From the NCBI GenBank assembly GCA_027858145.1, contig JAQIDF010000445.1, forward strand, positions 1 through 19,862: DNA of 19,862 nucleotides, given 5' to 3'. This stretch comes from Prolixibacteraceae bacterium. Lineage in GTDB: Bacteria; Bacteroidota; Bacteroidia; Bacteroidales; Prolixibacteraceae. Below the pieces are notes generated by a model. That model searched no databases. It was given only the letters and a program-made list of their open reading frames with translations, and had not been told where the DNA came from. Within the stretch, counting starts at the first letter, position 1. Each line of letters begins with the position of its first letter. The position numbers were made by a program, and so were the translations under genes. Positions 1 through 8,256 of the stretch are shown piece after piece.

Positions 1-1425
1 CCGTACCGAAAGTGTGGTGCCGTGAACGCTAACAATTACAAGATTATAACTTTTAAGTATTTCCAATAACGACTCCAGCTCATCAATATGAACATCGCTT
101 TTCAGGCTATAATGATCGACGGCTGTATACTTTTCGAGCATTTTCTGGAAAGGTGTCTCACCATCTGCCCCAACAGCAACCGACGCAATTCGCAATGTAT
201 CAAGGCGCTTCAATGGTATAAACGCTTGATGGTTTTCAACAACCGTAAGTGATTTCTCATACAAATATCGCGATGTTAGCTGATACGCCCCTTTGTTGAG
301 CTCTTTTTTCCATTCATCAGTCTCAACCGGTTGATCAGTCTGCGTCCATTTCTTTGCCATTAGAATTTTTCGACACTTTTCATCTATCATTTCAGCTGAC
401 AAATCACCATTTTCAACAGCATCAACAATAGCATTTGAAACCATACCAGGGTTCAGCACAAACTCAATCACGTCTACACCGGCCTGAATTGCTTTAACGG
501 CAGCTTCAGCTTCGCTGTAATCGCGGGTTATTCCTCTCATATTCATCCCGTCGGAAAATACAAGCCCTTCAAACCCCAACGAATCCCGAAGAATTTCTGT
601 CATAACCCTTTTCGACAGCGTACCCGGAGCCCCTGAATCATCAACAAGCGGTAAACTGATATGTGCACTCATAATGCCATTTATACCACTGTCGATAACC
701 GTTTTGAACGGTACAAAATCGATGGCGTCCAGTTGTGCATAAGTCCGGTTAACTGCCGGCAGTGTTAAATGCGAATCGTATTGGGTATCGCCGTGGCCCG
801 GAAAATGTTTTGCCGAGACGATAATATGCTCGTCCATCATGCCTTCTGCCAAGGCCAGGCTTTTTTTCACTACACGACCAGGATTCTCACCAAACGAACG
901 ATAATTGATGATTGGATTTTGCGGATTTGAGTTCACATCGGCTACCGGTGCAAAATTCAGGTTTAATCCCAATGTACGAAGTTGCTGGCCAACCTCACGC
1001 CCCATACGGTATATTAAACTATCATTTTTCAAAGCCCCCAACCCCATCGCATGAGGATACCGGATAACCGAATCGAGCCTGAACGACAATCCATTCTCGG
1101 CATCGAGTGCCATAAAAAGCGGCACCTCTGCAGCCGATTGATAACGCTTTACGCTACGTATAATTTGCGAGGGTGTATTCCTAAGGAACAGTACCCCACC
1201 AATATGATGCTTTTTGATATACGATATAATCTGTTGCTCATTTGCCTCACCCTGCGAAGGATAAGTAGTCACCATAATCAGCTGTCCTACTTTTTCCTTT
1301 AAACTCATATTTCCTATCAGAGAATCAACCCACTGTTTCTCAACTTTAAAAAAGTCGGGTTTCTTAGCAGAAGAATTTATCGAGAGAAAGAAGAAAAGAA
1401 TTATTATAATTTGTGCTAAACGCAT
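1..1425 (-). CDS. Exported GH3 beta-N-acetylhexosaminidase (NagZ-like), C-terminus cut off by window edge
   Basis: The reading frame is open from an ATG at 1425-1423 to the left edge, giving 475 residues with no stop, so the gene is partial. Residues 1-20 form a type I signal peptide (an Ile/Phe-rich core ending in SSA), so the enzyme should act in the periplasm or outside. Residues about 35-360 match the GH3 N-terminal barrel: KHFPGHGDT at 206-214 followed by YDSH at 216-219, and the nucleophile motif FSDGMN with Asp292. Family knowledge: this motif set belongs to the NagZ-like branch, which releases N-acetylglucosamine from wall or chitin fragments. After residue 380 the start of a GH3 C-terminal domain is visible. 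Bacteroidota homologues often also carry a beta-lactamase-like domain, but that part would lie outside the window. The gene is divergent from the DUF1343/NamZ gene, which supports a role in peptidoglycan sugar turnover. Confidence 0.9.
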   Translation of the reverse strand, partial: MRLAQIIIILFFFLSINSSAKKPDFFKVEKQWVDSLIGNMSLKEKVGQLIMVTTYPSQGEANEQQIISYIKKHHIGGVLFLRNTPSQIIRSVKRYQSAAEVPLFMALDAENGLSFRLDSVIRYPHAMGLGALKNDSLIYRMGREVGQQLRTLGLNLNFAPVADVNSNPQNPIINYRSFGENPGRVVKKSLALAEGMMDEHIIVSAKHFPGHGDTQYDSHLTLPAVNRTYAQLDAIDFVPFKTVIDSGINGIMSAHISLPLVDDSGAPGTLSKRVMTEILRDSLGFEGLVFSDGMNMRGITRDYSEAEAAVKAIQAGVDVIEFVLNPGMVSNAIVDAVENGDLSAEMIDEKCRKILMAKKWTQTDQPVETDEWKKELNKGAYQLTSRYLYEKSLTVVENHQAFIPLKRLDTLRIASVAVGADGETPFQKMLEKYTAVDHYSLKSDVHIDELESLLEILKSYNLVIVSVHGTTLSVR

Positions 1426-1438
1426 ATTTTTTCCAATT

Positions 1439-1469
1439 TTTGTAACATTACAGAATAAACGTAAATTTA
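1439..1469 (+). promoter_or_regulatory. Probable Bacteroidota-type promoter for the namZ-like gene
   Basis: TTTG at 1439-1442 is followed by a 19-nt spacer and TAAATTTA at 1462-1469. This matches the Bacteroidota housekeeping consensus TTTG-N19-TAnnTTTG except for the last base. The predicted transcript start is near 1476, giving a leader of about 19 nt before the ATG at 1495. It is the only site in the window where both boxes fit at the usual spacing. Confidence 0.5.
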
Positions 1470-1494
1470 TAAAAAAACCAATACGGGCAAAGCT

Positions 1495-2676
1495 ATGAAA
1501 GAATCAATCAGATCAGTTTTTTTTAGCGTTTTATTGAGCGTAATAATATTTAGTTGTAAAGCCTCTATTATGCCTGTTCATCCTGTTCCCGGTGCCGAAC
1601 AACCCGGCAAATACATCAACCTGCTAACCAACAAAAAAGTGGCACTGATGGTCAACCACACCTCAATGGTTGACAGCGTTCACCTTGTTGACTTTCTTCT
1701 GGCAAAAACCATCAATATTGCTAAAATTTTTGCAGTAGAACACGGGTTCAGGGGGCAGGCTGCGAACGGAGAAGAAATAAATAGCACCGTAGATGAAAAA
1801 ACAGGCTTGCCGATTGTTTCTCTTTACGGAAAAAAGAAAAAACCTTCGGCCAGCGATTTGAGCGATGTTGACATTGTTGTATTCGACATACAGGATGTAG
1901 GTTGCCGCTTTTACACCTACATAAGCAGCATGCATTACCTGATGGAAGCTTGTACCGAAAATAATGTTCAGGTTATCATCCTCGACCGCCCTAACCCAAA
2001 CGGCGATTATGTTGCCGGACCGGTATTAAACACTGAGCTTAAATCATTTGTAGGAATGCACCCAATACCCATTGTACACGGATGTACGGTTGGCGAACTG
2101 GCACAAATGATTAACGGAGAAGGTTGGCTTAAAACTCAAAAAAAATGCAGACTGAAAGTAATTCCGGTCGAACACTATTCACACAAAACCCGCTACATAC
2201 CACCAGTACAACCATCGCCCAACCTGCCAAACTATCAGGCTGTACGCCTATACCCTTCGTTATGTTTTTTTGAAGCTACCAATGTAAGCATTGGCAGGGG
2301 CACGAACTTCCCATTCCAGGTTATCGGATTCCCGGGAGCAAACGGGAAATTCACATTTAAGCCCCGCGACATACCCGGCGTCAGTAATAATCCACTGCAC
2401 GAGAATAAAACATGCACCGGCATTGATCTCAGAACAATCAATCCAGTTCCTGAATTCACCCTGCAATATTTTATAGATTTTTATAATCAATTTGAAGAAC
2501 CCGAAAACTTCTGGAAAAGCAAACGCTGGATAGAACTTCTTTCAGGCAGCAAAGAGCTTTATAACCAGATCAACAATGGCCTCAGCAAAGAAGAGATCCG
2601 CAATACATGGCAAAAAGATTTAAAGCAATACAAATCAACCCGCGAAAAATATTTACTCTATCCTGATTTTGAATAA
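1495..2676 (+). CDS. namZ: DUF1343 / GH171 exo-beta-N-acetylmuramidase lipoprotein (NamZ-like)
   Basis: This 393-residue protein starts with a lipoprotein signal: a hydrophobic core and the lipobox IIFSC, with the lipidated Cys at 21, so it should be anchored facing the periplasm or outside. The body is a full-length DUF1343 protein: VALMVNHTS near residue 50, AVEHGFRG near 80-88, VFDIQDVGCRFYTYI at about 130-145, ILDRPNPNG near 162-170, then IGRGT and FPFQVIG near 265-275. Family knowledge: DUF1343 was renamed NamZ/GH171 after the Bacillus subtilis member was shown to release MurNAc from the non-reducing end of wall glycans. The GH3 gene lies divergently upstream and a symporter gene begins one base after its stop, so the three look functionally linked. 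The exact substrate here is inferred; other GH171 members may act on different sugars. Confidence 0.85.
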   Translation: MKESIRSVFFSVLLSVIIFSCKASIMPVHPVPGAEQPGKYINLLTNKKVALMVNHTSMVDSVHLVDFLLAKTINIAKIFAVEHGFRGQAANGEEINSTVDEKTGLPIVSLYGKKKKPSASDLSDVDIVVFDIQDVGCRFYTYISSMHYLMEACTENNVQVIILDRPNPNGDYVAGPVLNTELKSFVGMHPIPIVHGCTVGELAQMINGEGWLKTQKKCRLKVIPVEHYSHKTRYIPPVQPSPNLPNYQAVRLYPSLCFFEATNVSIGRGTNFPFQVIGFPGANGKFTFKPRDIPGVSNNPLHENKTCTGIDLRTINPVPEFTLQYFIDFYNQFEEPENFWKSKRWIELLSGSKELYNQINNGLSKEEIRNTWQKDLKQYKSTREKYLLYPDFE

Positions 2677-2677
2677 T

Positions 2678-4126
2678 ATGCAACCATTATCACTACTTTT
2701 TATTTTTATAGGCTATTTTGCGTTACTGGTTGTTATTTCGTATTTCACCGGTCGTAAAAACAGCAGCAAAACCTTTTATACCGGCGACCGAAAATCGCCA
2801 TGGTTTGTAGTTGCTTTCGGCATGGTGGGAGCCACTCTCTCGGGGATAACTTTCATATCTGTACCGGGTGAAGTAAGCAACAGTTCTTTTTATTATTTGC
2901 AATTTGTATTGGGTAATTTTGTAGGTTATCTGATTATAGCCAGCCTTTTACTCCCATTTTATTACAGGAAAAACATCGTGTCAATTTATACTGTTTTGGT
3001 AGAGAAAATGGGACAACAAGGTTACCTGACCACATCCGGGTTTTTCATCCTTTCAAAAGTTATTGGGGCGGCTTTCAGGCTTTACCTTGCCGCTCTGGTT
3101 ATCCACACTGCCATTGCACAACCACTAGGCATATCGTTCGGATTAACGGTAATTATTTGCCTGATACTCATTTGGCTATACACAGCTAAATCGGGTATTA
3201 AAACCGTTGTTTGGTCGGACGTGGCTCAAACGCTGGTTCTTCTCACAGCCGTGGTAATGACCATTTTTACTATCAAAAACCAACTTGGCTACGATTTCTC
3301 CGCCCTGCAAACAAACCTGGTGAATAATGCTGATATAAATATTTTTAATTTCGATTTTCGTTCGCCAAATAACTTTTTTAAACAATTCATTTCCGGTATT
3401 TTCATCACCATTGCCCTGAATGGTTTCGACCAGGACATTATTCAAAAAAATCTCACCTGCAAAAATGGAACAAAAGCCCGTAAAAACATGATTGTATTCA
3501 GCATCTTATTTGTAGTTGCTGTTTTAGTTTTTCTTATTTTAGGGGCATTACTCATTCTTTATGCACAAAACAACGGCATACCTATTCCTGAGAACACTGA
3601 CCAGTTCTACCCCAACATTGCTTTTAACCACTTGGGAAGCACCATTGCTGTATTATTTATGCTTGGCATATCGGCAGCAGCATTTTCAAGTGCCGATTCA
3701 GCCACAACTGCCTTAACAACTGCCTTTTCAATTGACTTTTTACAACTCGACAAAAAAGATGAAAGAACACAAAAAAGAACCAGGACTCTTGTACACCTGG
3801 GCTTTAACCTTATATTATTCGTTGTAATTTTTCTTTTTTATAAGTTGAACAACGAAAGTGTAGTGGTTGCCATATTTAAAGCTGCCGGTTACACATATGG
3901 GCCAATTTTTGGTGTTTTTATGTTTTCATTTTTTATAAAAAGAATACCGAAACATCGATTTATTTTACCAATTTGTATTGCTTCTCCAATAATTACCTAT
4001 TTAATTACGTTAATAAGTAAAAAACTATTTAATGGTTACGAGTTCGGGTTTGAATTGATAATCGTTAACAGCCTGCTCACAATCATACTTTTAACACTAT
4101 TTTCAGAAAAATCAAGAAAACGTTAA
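2678..4126 (+). CDS. Sodium:solute symporter (SSS family)
   Basis: A roughly 482-residue inner-membrane protein with about 13 hydrophobic helices. The family signature near the N-terminus is clear: TGRKNSSKTFYTGDRKSPWF, then GMVGATLSGITFISVPGE. A second family landmark, ISAAAFSSADSATTALTTAF, lies near residue 340-360 in the region that forms the sodium site in SSS transporters. An ATG at 2678, one base after the namZ stop (2674-2676), is preferred over an in-frame TTG at 2669 that would overlap namZ. The tight join implies co-transcription and coupled translation. By context the cargo could be MurNAc, GlcNAc or a small muropeptide sugar; Tannerella forsythia is known to import MurNAc with a non-PTS transporter. 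SSS members also carry other sugars, sialic acid, amino acids and vitamins, so the substrate is not shown by sequence alone. Confidence 0.88.
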   Translation: MQPLSLLFIFIGYFALLVVISYFTGRKNSSKTFYTGDRKSPWFVVAFGMVGATLSGITFISVPGEVSNSSFYYLQFVLGNFVGYLIIASLLLPFYYRKNIVSIYTVLVEKMGQQGYLTTSGFFILSKVIGAAFRLYLAALVIHTAIAQPLGISFGLTVIICLILIWLYTAKSGIKTVVWSDVAQTLVLLTAVVMTIFTIKNQLGYDFSALQTNLVNNADINIFNFDFRSPNNFFKQFISGIFITIALNGFDQDIIQKNLTCKNGTKARKNMIVFSILFVVAVLVFLILGALLILYAQNNGIPIPENTDQFYPNIAFNHLGSTIAVLFMLGISAAAFSSADSATTALTTAFSIDFLQLDKKDERTQKRTRTLVHLGFNLILFVVIFLFYKLNNESVVVAIFKAAGYTYGPIFGVFMFSFFIKRIPKHRFILPICIASPIITYLITLISKKLFNGYEFGFELIIVNSLLTIILLTLFSEKSRKR

Positions 4127-4142
4127 AATTCTTTAAATAAAA

Positions 4143-4175
4143 ATTGCAATATTTCCTTATGATTTGTTAAATTTG
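4143..4175 (+). promoter_or_regulatory. Possible promoter for the beta-helix lipoprotein gene
   Basis: TAAATTTG at 4168-4175 is a perfect TAnnTTTG -7 box. A weaker ATTG at 4143-4146 sits 21 nt upstream in place of the TTTG box. Transcription would start near 4182, ahead of both the short leader reading frame at 4195 and the TTG start at 4221. Confidence 0.4.
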
Positions 4176-4194
4176 GAATGGATATTGTATCATA

Positions 4195-4224
4195 ATGAAA
4201 GAATTATTTAATCAAACCATTTGA
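4195..4224 (+). other. Nine-codon leader reading frame overlapping the next gene's TTG start
   Basis: ATG at 4195 opens a frame encoding MKELFNQTI and ends at TGA 4222-4224. The stop overlaps the TTG start codon of the lipoprotein gene (4221-4223) in a different frame. This arrangement could let ribosomes that finish the leader re-initiate on the weak TTG. It could also be a chance ATG, or mark a frameshift if the true start is this ATG. Nothing in the peptide itself indicates function. Confidence 0.25.
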
Positions 4225-5654
4225 CTGAAAGAATCTTTAAAATACTAACACTGTTCAGCCTTGTTGCTTTTATGCTAATAGGCTGTGAAGATGATAATTA
4301 CATCTCGTCGGATGATGCACGCCTGACATTTTCAACCGATTCGCTGATGTTTGACACCATATTCACCACAATTGGCTCTACTACAAAATCATTCAGGGTT
4401 ATCAACCATCACAATCAACCCATCCTTATTTCATCCATCGAATTATCCGGTCTCGACGAATCGGCATACCGTCTAAACATCGACGGAGAGATGACCAATG
4501 AAACTGAAAATATTGAACTGGCCGCAAACGACAGTATGTATATTTTTGTAGAGCTAACAGTTGACCCGAATGGCTCTAACCAGCCTATGATTGTTCAGGA
4601 TTCTATTGTATTCAACACAAATAAGAACATTCAGGATGTAAATTTATTAGCCTGGGGGCAGGACTTTCACCCCATTAAAACAGAAATAATTGAAACAACA
4701 ACCTGGACAAACGACAAGCCTTACCTGATTTATGACTACGCGCTGGTTGACAGCAACGCAGTTTTAACCATTCAGCCCGGTACCAAAATTTACTTTCACA
4801 AAGATGCGGTACTGGCAGCACTAGGAACAATTATCGCCACCGGAACCCCAACAATGCCTATAGAATTTTCAGGGGACAGGCTGGAAGCCATGTATAGTGA
4901 CATACCCGACCAGTGGTATGGAATTTTGCTGTATCCAAACAACAATACAACACATGTTTTTGAAAATGTAAATATAAAAAATGCCCGTATCGGCTTGCAG
5001 GCCGGCACTATTGAATACGAAGGCATGTCGAATGTTATTCTTCACAACACACGAATTGAACACATGGGATACGCCGGTTTGTTTGCCATAAAAGGAAATA
5101 TTACAGCAACCAACACATTAATAGCTGATTGTGGCAACTACCTTGCGCTTTTAGCAGGAGGGGCTTATGATTTTACACATTGCACACTCACTAATTACTG
5201 GAGTGGTTATTCAAACCGCCAGGCCGCATCGGTTGCTATTACAAACCAACTGATAATACCCCAGGGTAACGACACCATTGCACAGGCATTCGATCTGGTA
5301 AAAGCCAACTGGAACAACTCCATTATCTGGGGCAACCTTTCGTCAGAAATAGAATTCGGGCATAATAAAGATTACGCTTTCAATTACAGTTTTAAAAATA
5401 GTTTGGTGAAAATTTCAGACAGTATATATAATGCCCGACAAGAAAACTTTGAGTCAAGTCTCATTAATCTCGACCCACTTTTTGTTGACTATGCAGAATA
5501 CGACTATCAGCCAGACTCGCTTTCACCGGCTATAGATGCAGGCCTAGTTGAATATGGAGAAATGGTGCCTTTTGACTTAAACAACAACAACCGGTTATCA
5601 GATGAACTACCCGATATAGGTGCCTATGAAAGAATTATTGAAAACGAGGATTAG
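4221..5654 (+). CDS. Lipoprotein with Ig-like N-terminal region and right-handed beta-helix fold, function unknown
   Basis: The product has 477 residues. An in-frame stop at 4209-4211 leaves TTG 4221 as the only usable start that keeps a full signal peptide; the next Met is residue 18, inside it. The lipobox FMLIGC places the lipidated Cys at 22, followed by EDD. Residues about 30-145 look like a beta-sandwich of the 'choice-of-anchor' type seen in exported Bacteroidota proteins. From about 180 to 440, short repeating beta-strand units with Asn and Gly turns (for example LHNTRIEHMGYAGLFAIKG) suggest a parallel beta-helix. Such folds bind or cleave polysaccharides, but no catalytic residues can be assigned. 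The tail ending in DLNNNNRLSDELPDIGAYE is typical of this group. The gene overlaps the following EEP gene by 29 nt, implying a shared transcript. Confidence 0.75.
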   Translation: MTERIFKILTLFSLVAFMLIGCEDDNYISSDDARLTFSTDSLMFDTIFTTIGSTTKSFRVINHHNQPILISSIELSGLDESAYRLNIDGEMTNETENIELAANDSMYIFVELTVDPNGSNQPMIVQDSIVFNTNKNIQDVNLLAWGQDFHPIKTEIIETTTWTNDKPYLIYDYALVDSNAVLTIQPGTKIYFHKDAVLAALGTIIATGTPTMPIEFSGDRLEAMYSDIPDQWYGILLYPNNNTTHVFENVNIKNARIGLQAGTIEYEGMSNVILHNTRIEHMGYAGLFAIKGNITATNTLIADCGNYLALLAGGAYDFTHCTLTNYWSGYSNRQAASVAITNQLIIPQGNDTIAQAFDLVKANWNNSIIWGNLSSEIEFGHNKDYAFNYSFKNSLVKISDSIYNARQENFESSLINLDPLFVDYAEYDYQPDSLSPAIDAGLVEYGEMVPFDLNNNNRLSDELPDIGAYERIIENED

Positions 5655-6690
5655 GATTAACTTTTCACTACTTTTCTTTTTATTCATTACCCTTTTTATC
5701 GCTTCATTATCGCTAAAAGCCCATGAAAACGAAGGCAAGACGTACAGGATAATGTTTTATAACGTTGAAAATTTATTTGACGTAGCAGATGATTCTTTAA
5801 AAAATGATGAAGAATTCTTACCCAACCGTGACCGATACTGGAACAAAAGTAAGTTTTACCGAAAATTAAAGCGCATCTATCAAACCATAATGCTTTCAGG
5901 CGATTGGTCGCCCCCCACAATAATCGGATTGGCCGAAATTGAAAACCACAGTGTACTGGAGGCCCTATTGTCGCAAACCCCGCTTGGGAAAATGGGGTAT
6001 AAAATAATTCACAAAGAATCGCCCGACCACCGGGGAATTGATGTTGCCCTACTATACAACAGCAATCACTTTACCCCGTTAAAATATCAAACATACGCTG
6101 TTACAAAAACCGATGACAAAAATTACGCAACACGCGATATTCTGCATGTTGAGGGATACACAGGAAGCGAAACGGTACATTTTTTCGTTAATCACTGGCC
6201 TTCGAAATACGGCGGCACACTAATAACCAAACCATTACGTGCACTTGCAGCACAAACCCTACGAAATGCTGTTGACAGCCTGTTCAACATTTCACCTCTT
6301 TCACCCATTGTTGTCATGGGCGACTTTAATGACTCGCCATTCGATGAAAGTATTAAAAACCACCTGCGTGCATTTCCGATAATAGAAAAACCAGTGCCCG
6401 ACAGTCTTTATAATTTAGCATACCTTTATGCTGAAGAGGGAAAAGGCACAAACAAGTATCACGGAAAATGGGAAATGATAGACCAAATTATTGTAAGTGG
6501 CAACCTTTTGTCTAAAGGATCGATTCATACTTCAGATTCGCTTTTCAAAGTTATTGAAGCCCCATTCCTTCTGGAAAAAGATAAAAATTACCTGGGTGTA
6601 AAACCATTCCGGACCTACATAGGGTATAAATACAACAACGGATTCAGTGACCATCTGCCCATTGTTCTCGACTTAAAAACAACTAATTAA
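5626..6690 (+). CDS. Exported endonuclease/exonuclease/phosphatase (EEP) family protein
   Basis: ATG 5626 is taken as the start (354 residues); a GTG two codons upstream is also in frame. Residues 1-32 form a signal peptide with a long Phe/Leu/Ile core, so the enzyme is exported. All EEP catalytic landmarks are present: NVENLFD at 46-52, GLAEIEN at 101-107 with the metal-binding Glu, DHRGIDVALLYN, VNHWPSKYGG with the active-site His, VMGDFNDSPFD, and the terminal Asp-His in SDHLP at 341-345. Family knowledge: these are Mg-dependent phosphodiesterases that cut DNA, RNA or small phospho-compounds. An exported nuclease used to scavenge nucleic acid phosphate is one reasonable role, but the substrate is not shown. 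The start lies inside the end of the beta-helix lipoprotein gene, and the stop overlaps the convergent CCA gene's stop. Confidence 0.88.
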   Translation: MKELLKTRIRINFSLLFFLFITLFIASLSLKAHENEGKTYRIMFYNVENLFDVADDSLKNDEEFLPNRDRYWNKSKFYRKLKRIYQTIMLSGDWSPPTIIGLAEIENHSVLEALLSQTPLGKMGYKIIHKESPDHRGIDVALLYNSNHFTPLKYQTYAVTKTDDKNYATRDILHVEGYTGSETVHFFVNHWPSKYGGTLITKPLRALAAQTLRNAVDSLFNISPLSPIVVMGDFNDSPFDESIKNHLRAFPIIEKPVPDSLYNLAYLYAEEGKGTNKYHGKWEMIDQIIVSGNLLSKGSIHTSDSLFKVIEAPFLLEKDKNYLGVKPFRTYIGYKYNNGFSDHLPIVLDLKTTN

Positions 6691-8111
6691 GCACCCACAA
6701 GCTTAAGTCCCAGTTCATCAGCCTTTTTCAACATAAACTCATAAGCTTCTTCATGGTTATTATGAATCTCACCATCGAGAATAGCTTCTTTAATGGCATT
6801 TTTTATAATTCCAACTTCATGACAAGGTTTTAATCCGAAAACCTCCATAATTTCTTCGCCCTTTACTGGTGGCTGAAAGTTTCGCACTGCATCCTTCTCT
6901 TCAATTTCTTTTAGCTTTTCACGAACCAGCTTAAAATTCGAAAGGTACTGTTTTACCTTAACCTCATTTTTCGATGTTATATCTGCCTCACACAAAGTCA
7001 TTAACTCATCAATATCATCACCGGCCTCAAACAACAAGCGTCGTACAGCCGAATCAGTTACTTCTTCTTCGCTAAGTACAATAGGACGCATGTGCAGGTT
7101 AACCATTTTTTGTACAAACTTCATTTTATCATTTAAAGGAAGCTTGACCCTGCGAAAAATTCGTGGAATAATTTTCGACCCCACATAATTATGGCCATGG
7201 AAAGTCCAGCCAAGCCCATCAACATATTTCTTGGTTAAAGGCTTAGCAACATCGTGAAACAATGCCGCCCAGCGCAACCACAAGTTTTGGGTACTGGGAA
7301 CAATACGATCCAAAACTTTCAATGTATGCATAAAATTATCTTTATGCCCTACTCCGTCAACAACATCAACACCTTTAAGGGCTGCCACTTCGGGCATAAT
7401 TAACTCAAGCAAGCCGGTATTGTCCATTAGCTTAAAACCTACCGATGGCTTCTCTGACATCATAATTTTATTCAGCTCATCAACAATCCGTTCTTTAGAA
7501 ACTATAGATATCCGTTCACAATTACGGGTAATTGCATCAAGTGTTTTTTTCTCAATTTTAAATTTTAATTGCGTCGCAAATCGTATTCCCCTCATCATTC
7601 GTAAGGGATCATCATCAAACGTAATATCCGGGTCAAGCGGTGTACGAATTATTTTCCTGTTCAAATCCTCAACACCTCCAAAAGGATCGATAAGCGCTCC
7701 AAAATTATTAGCGTTTAAACTAATTGCCAGTGCATTAATCGTAAAATCACGCCTGTTTTGGTCGTCCTCAACCGTTCCGTCTTCAACTACAGGTTTTCTC
7801 GAATCCTTCCGGTACGATTCTTTTCGTGCGCCCACAAACTCTATTTCGATATCATTATATTTGAATTGAGCGGTACCGAAATTTTTAAAAATATTTACCC
7901 TGATATTACGATTGAGCTTTTGAGCTACTTGTTTAGCAAGTTTTATACCATTACCAATGGTAACAATATCAATATCTTTCGAAGGTCTTTCCAAAATCAG
8001 ATCGCGAACATACCCTCCTATCACATAAGTTTCAAACCCAAGCTCACCCGCTTGTGCTGAAACAACCTTAAAAATCTCACTATTAATATATTTAGAAAAA
8101 TTATTCTCCAT
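6687..8111 (-). CDS. cca: CCA tRNA nucleotidyltransferase with HD domain
   Basis: This 474-residue cytoplasmic enzyme adds or repairs the 3' CCA end of tRNAs. The class II nucleotidyltransferase head is clear: VIGGYVRD at 30-37 and the metal-binding pair DID at 46-48, then RRDFTINAL at 120-128 and the flexible-loop region DDDPLRMMRGIRFA at about 166-179, which helps select the incoming nucleotide. A C-terminal HD domain follows, with LFHDVAKP at 284-291 (His286, Asp287) and HGHNYVG downstream. The combination with HD is common in Bacteroidota and may give phosphatase or phosphodiesterase activity. A poly(A) polymerase is the main alternative within the family, but Bacteroidota usually carry one such gene and use it for CCA. 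The gene is divergent from thioredoxin and ends within the last four bases of the EEP gene. Confidence 0.92.
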   Translation of the reverse strand: MENNFSKYINSEIFKVVSAQAGELGFETYVIGGYVRDLILERPSKDIDIVTIGNGIKLAKQVAQKLNRNIRVNIFKNFGTAQFKYNDIEIEFVGARKESYRKDSRKPVVEDGTVEDDQNRRDFTINALAISLNANNFGALIDPFGGVEDLNRKIIRTPLDPDITFDDDPLRMMRGIRFATQLKFKIEKKTLDAITRNCERISIVSKERIVDELNKIMMSEKPSVGFKLMDNTGLLELIMPEVAALKGVDVVDGVGHKDNFMHTLKVLDRIVPSTQNLWLRWAALFHDVAKPLTKKYVDGLGWTFHGHNYVGSKIIPRIFRRVKLPLNDKMKFVQKMVNLHMRPIVLSEEEVTDSAVRRLLFEAGDDIDELMTLCEADITSKNEVKVKQYLSNFKLVREKLKEIEEKDAVRNFQPPVKGEEIMEVFGLKPCHEVGIIKNAIKEAILDGEIHNNHEEAYEFMLKKADELGLKLVGA

Positions 8112-8145
8112 TCCTCAAATCCTTTGTCCATAAATGAATGTGTGA

Positions 8146-8153
8146 CAAAAGTA
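8146..8153 (-). promoter_or_regulatory. Possible -7 box for the cca gene
   Basis: On the minus strand this reads TACTTTTG, a perfect TAnnTTTG element, 35 nt upstream of the cca ATG at 8111. No TTTG box occurs at the usual 19-21 nt spacing, so only the -7 half of a promoter is supported. Confidence 0.35.
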
Positions 8154-8256
8154 ACACAAAAAAACAATCATCCGATGTATGTTTGCAATGTAAAACAAAA
8201 GCAAGAGTTCATTGTTTTGATAACAAGAGAATAATAATAATTAAAATTTGACAACT

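Noticed and set aside
1051..1302. 83-codon plus-strand open frame
   Set aside because: It lies wholly within the minus-strand GH3 gene, which has strong motif support; composition and lack of homology-like motifs mark it as a shadow.
4195..5639. 14-base repeat ATGAAAGAATTATT at 4195-4208 and 5626-5639
   Set aside because: About one such match is expected by chance in a window of this size, and the following codons differ, so no duplication is implied.
7420..7869. 149-codon plus-strand open frame
   Set aside because: It is antisense to the well-supported cca gene, and its Ser/Ile-rich sequence looks like the reverse of coding DNA.
8182..8250. TTTG boxes upstream of thioredoxin as a promoter
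   Set aside because: TTTG at 8182 and TTGTTTTG at 8212 are 26 nt apart, and AAAATTTG at 8243 would place the transcript start at the ATG; neither fits the usual spacing.
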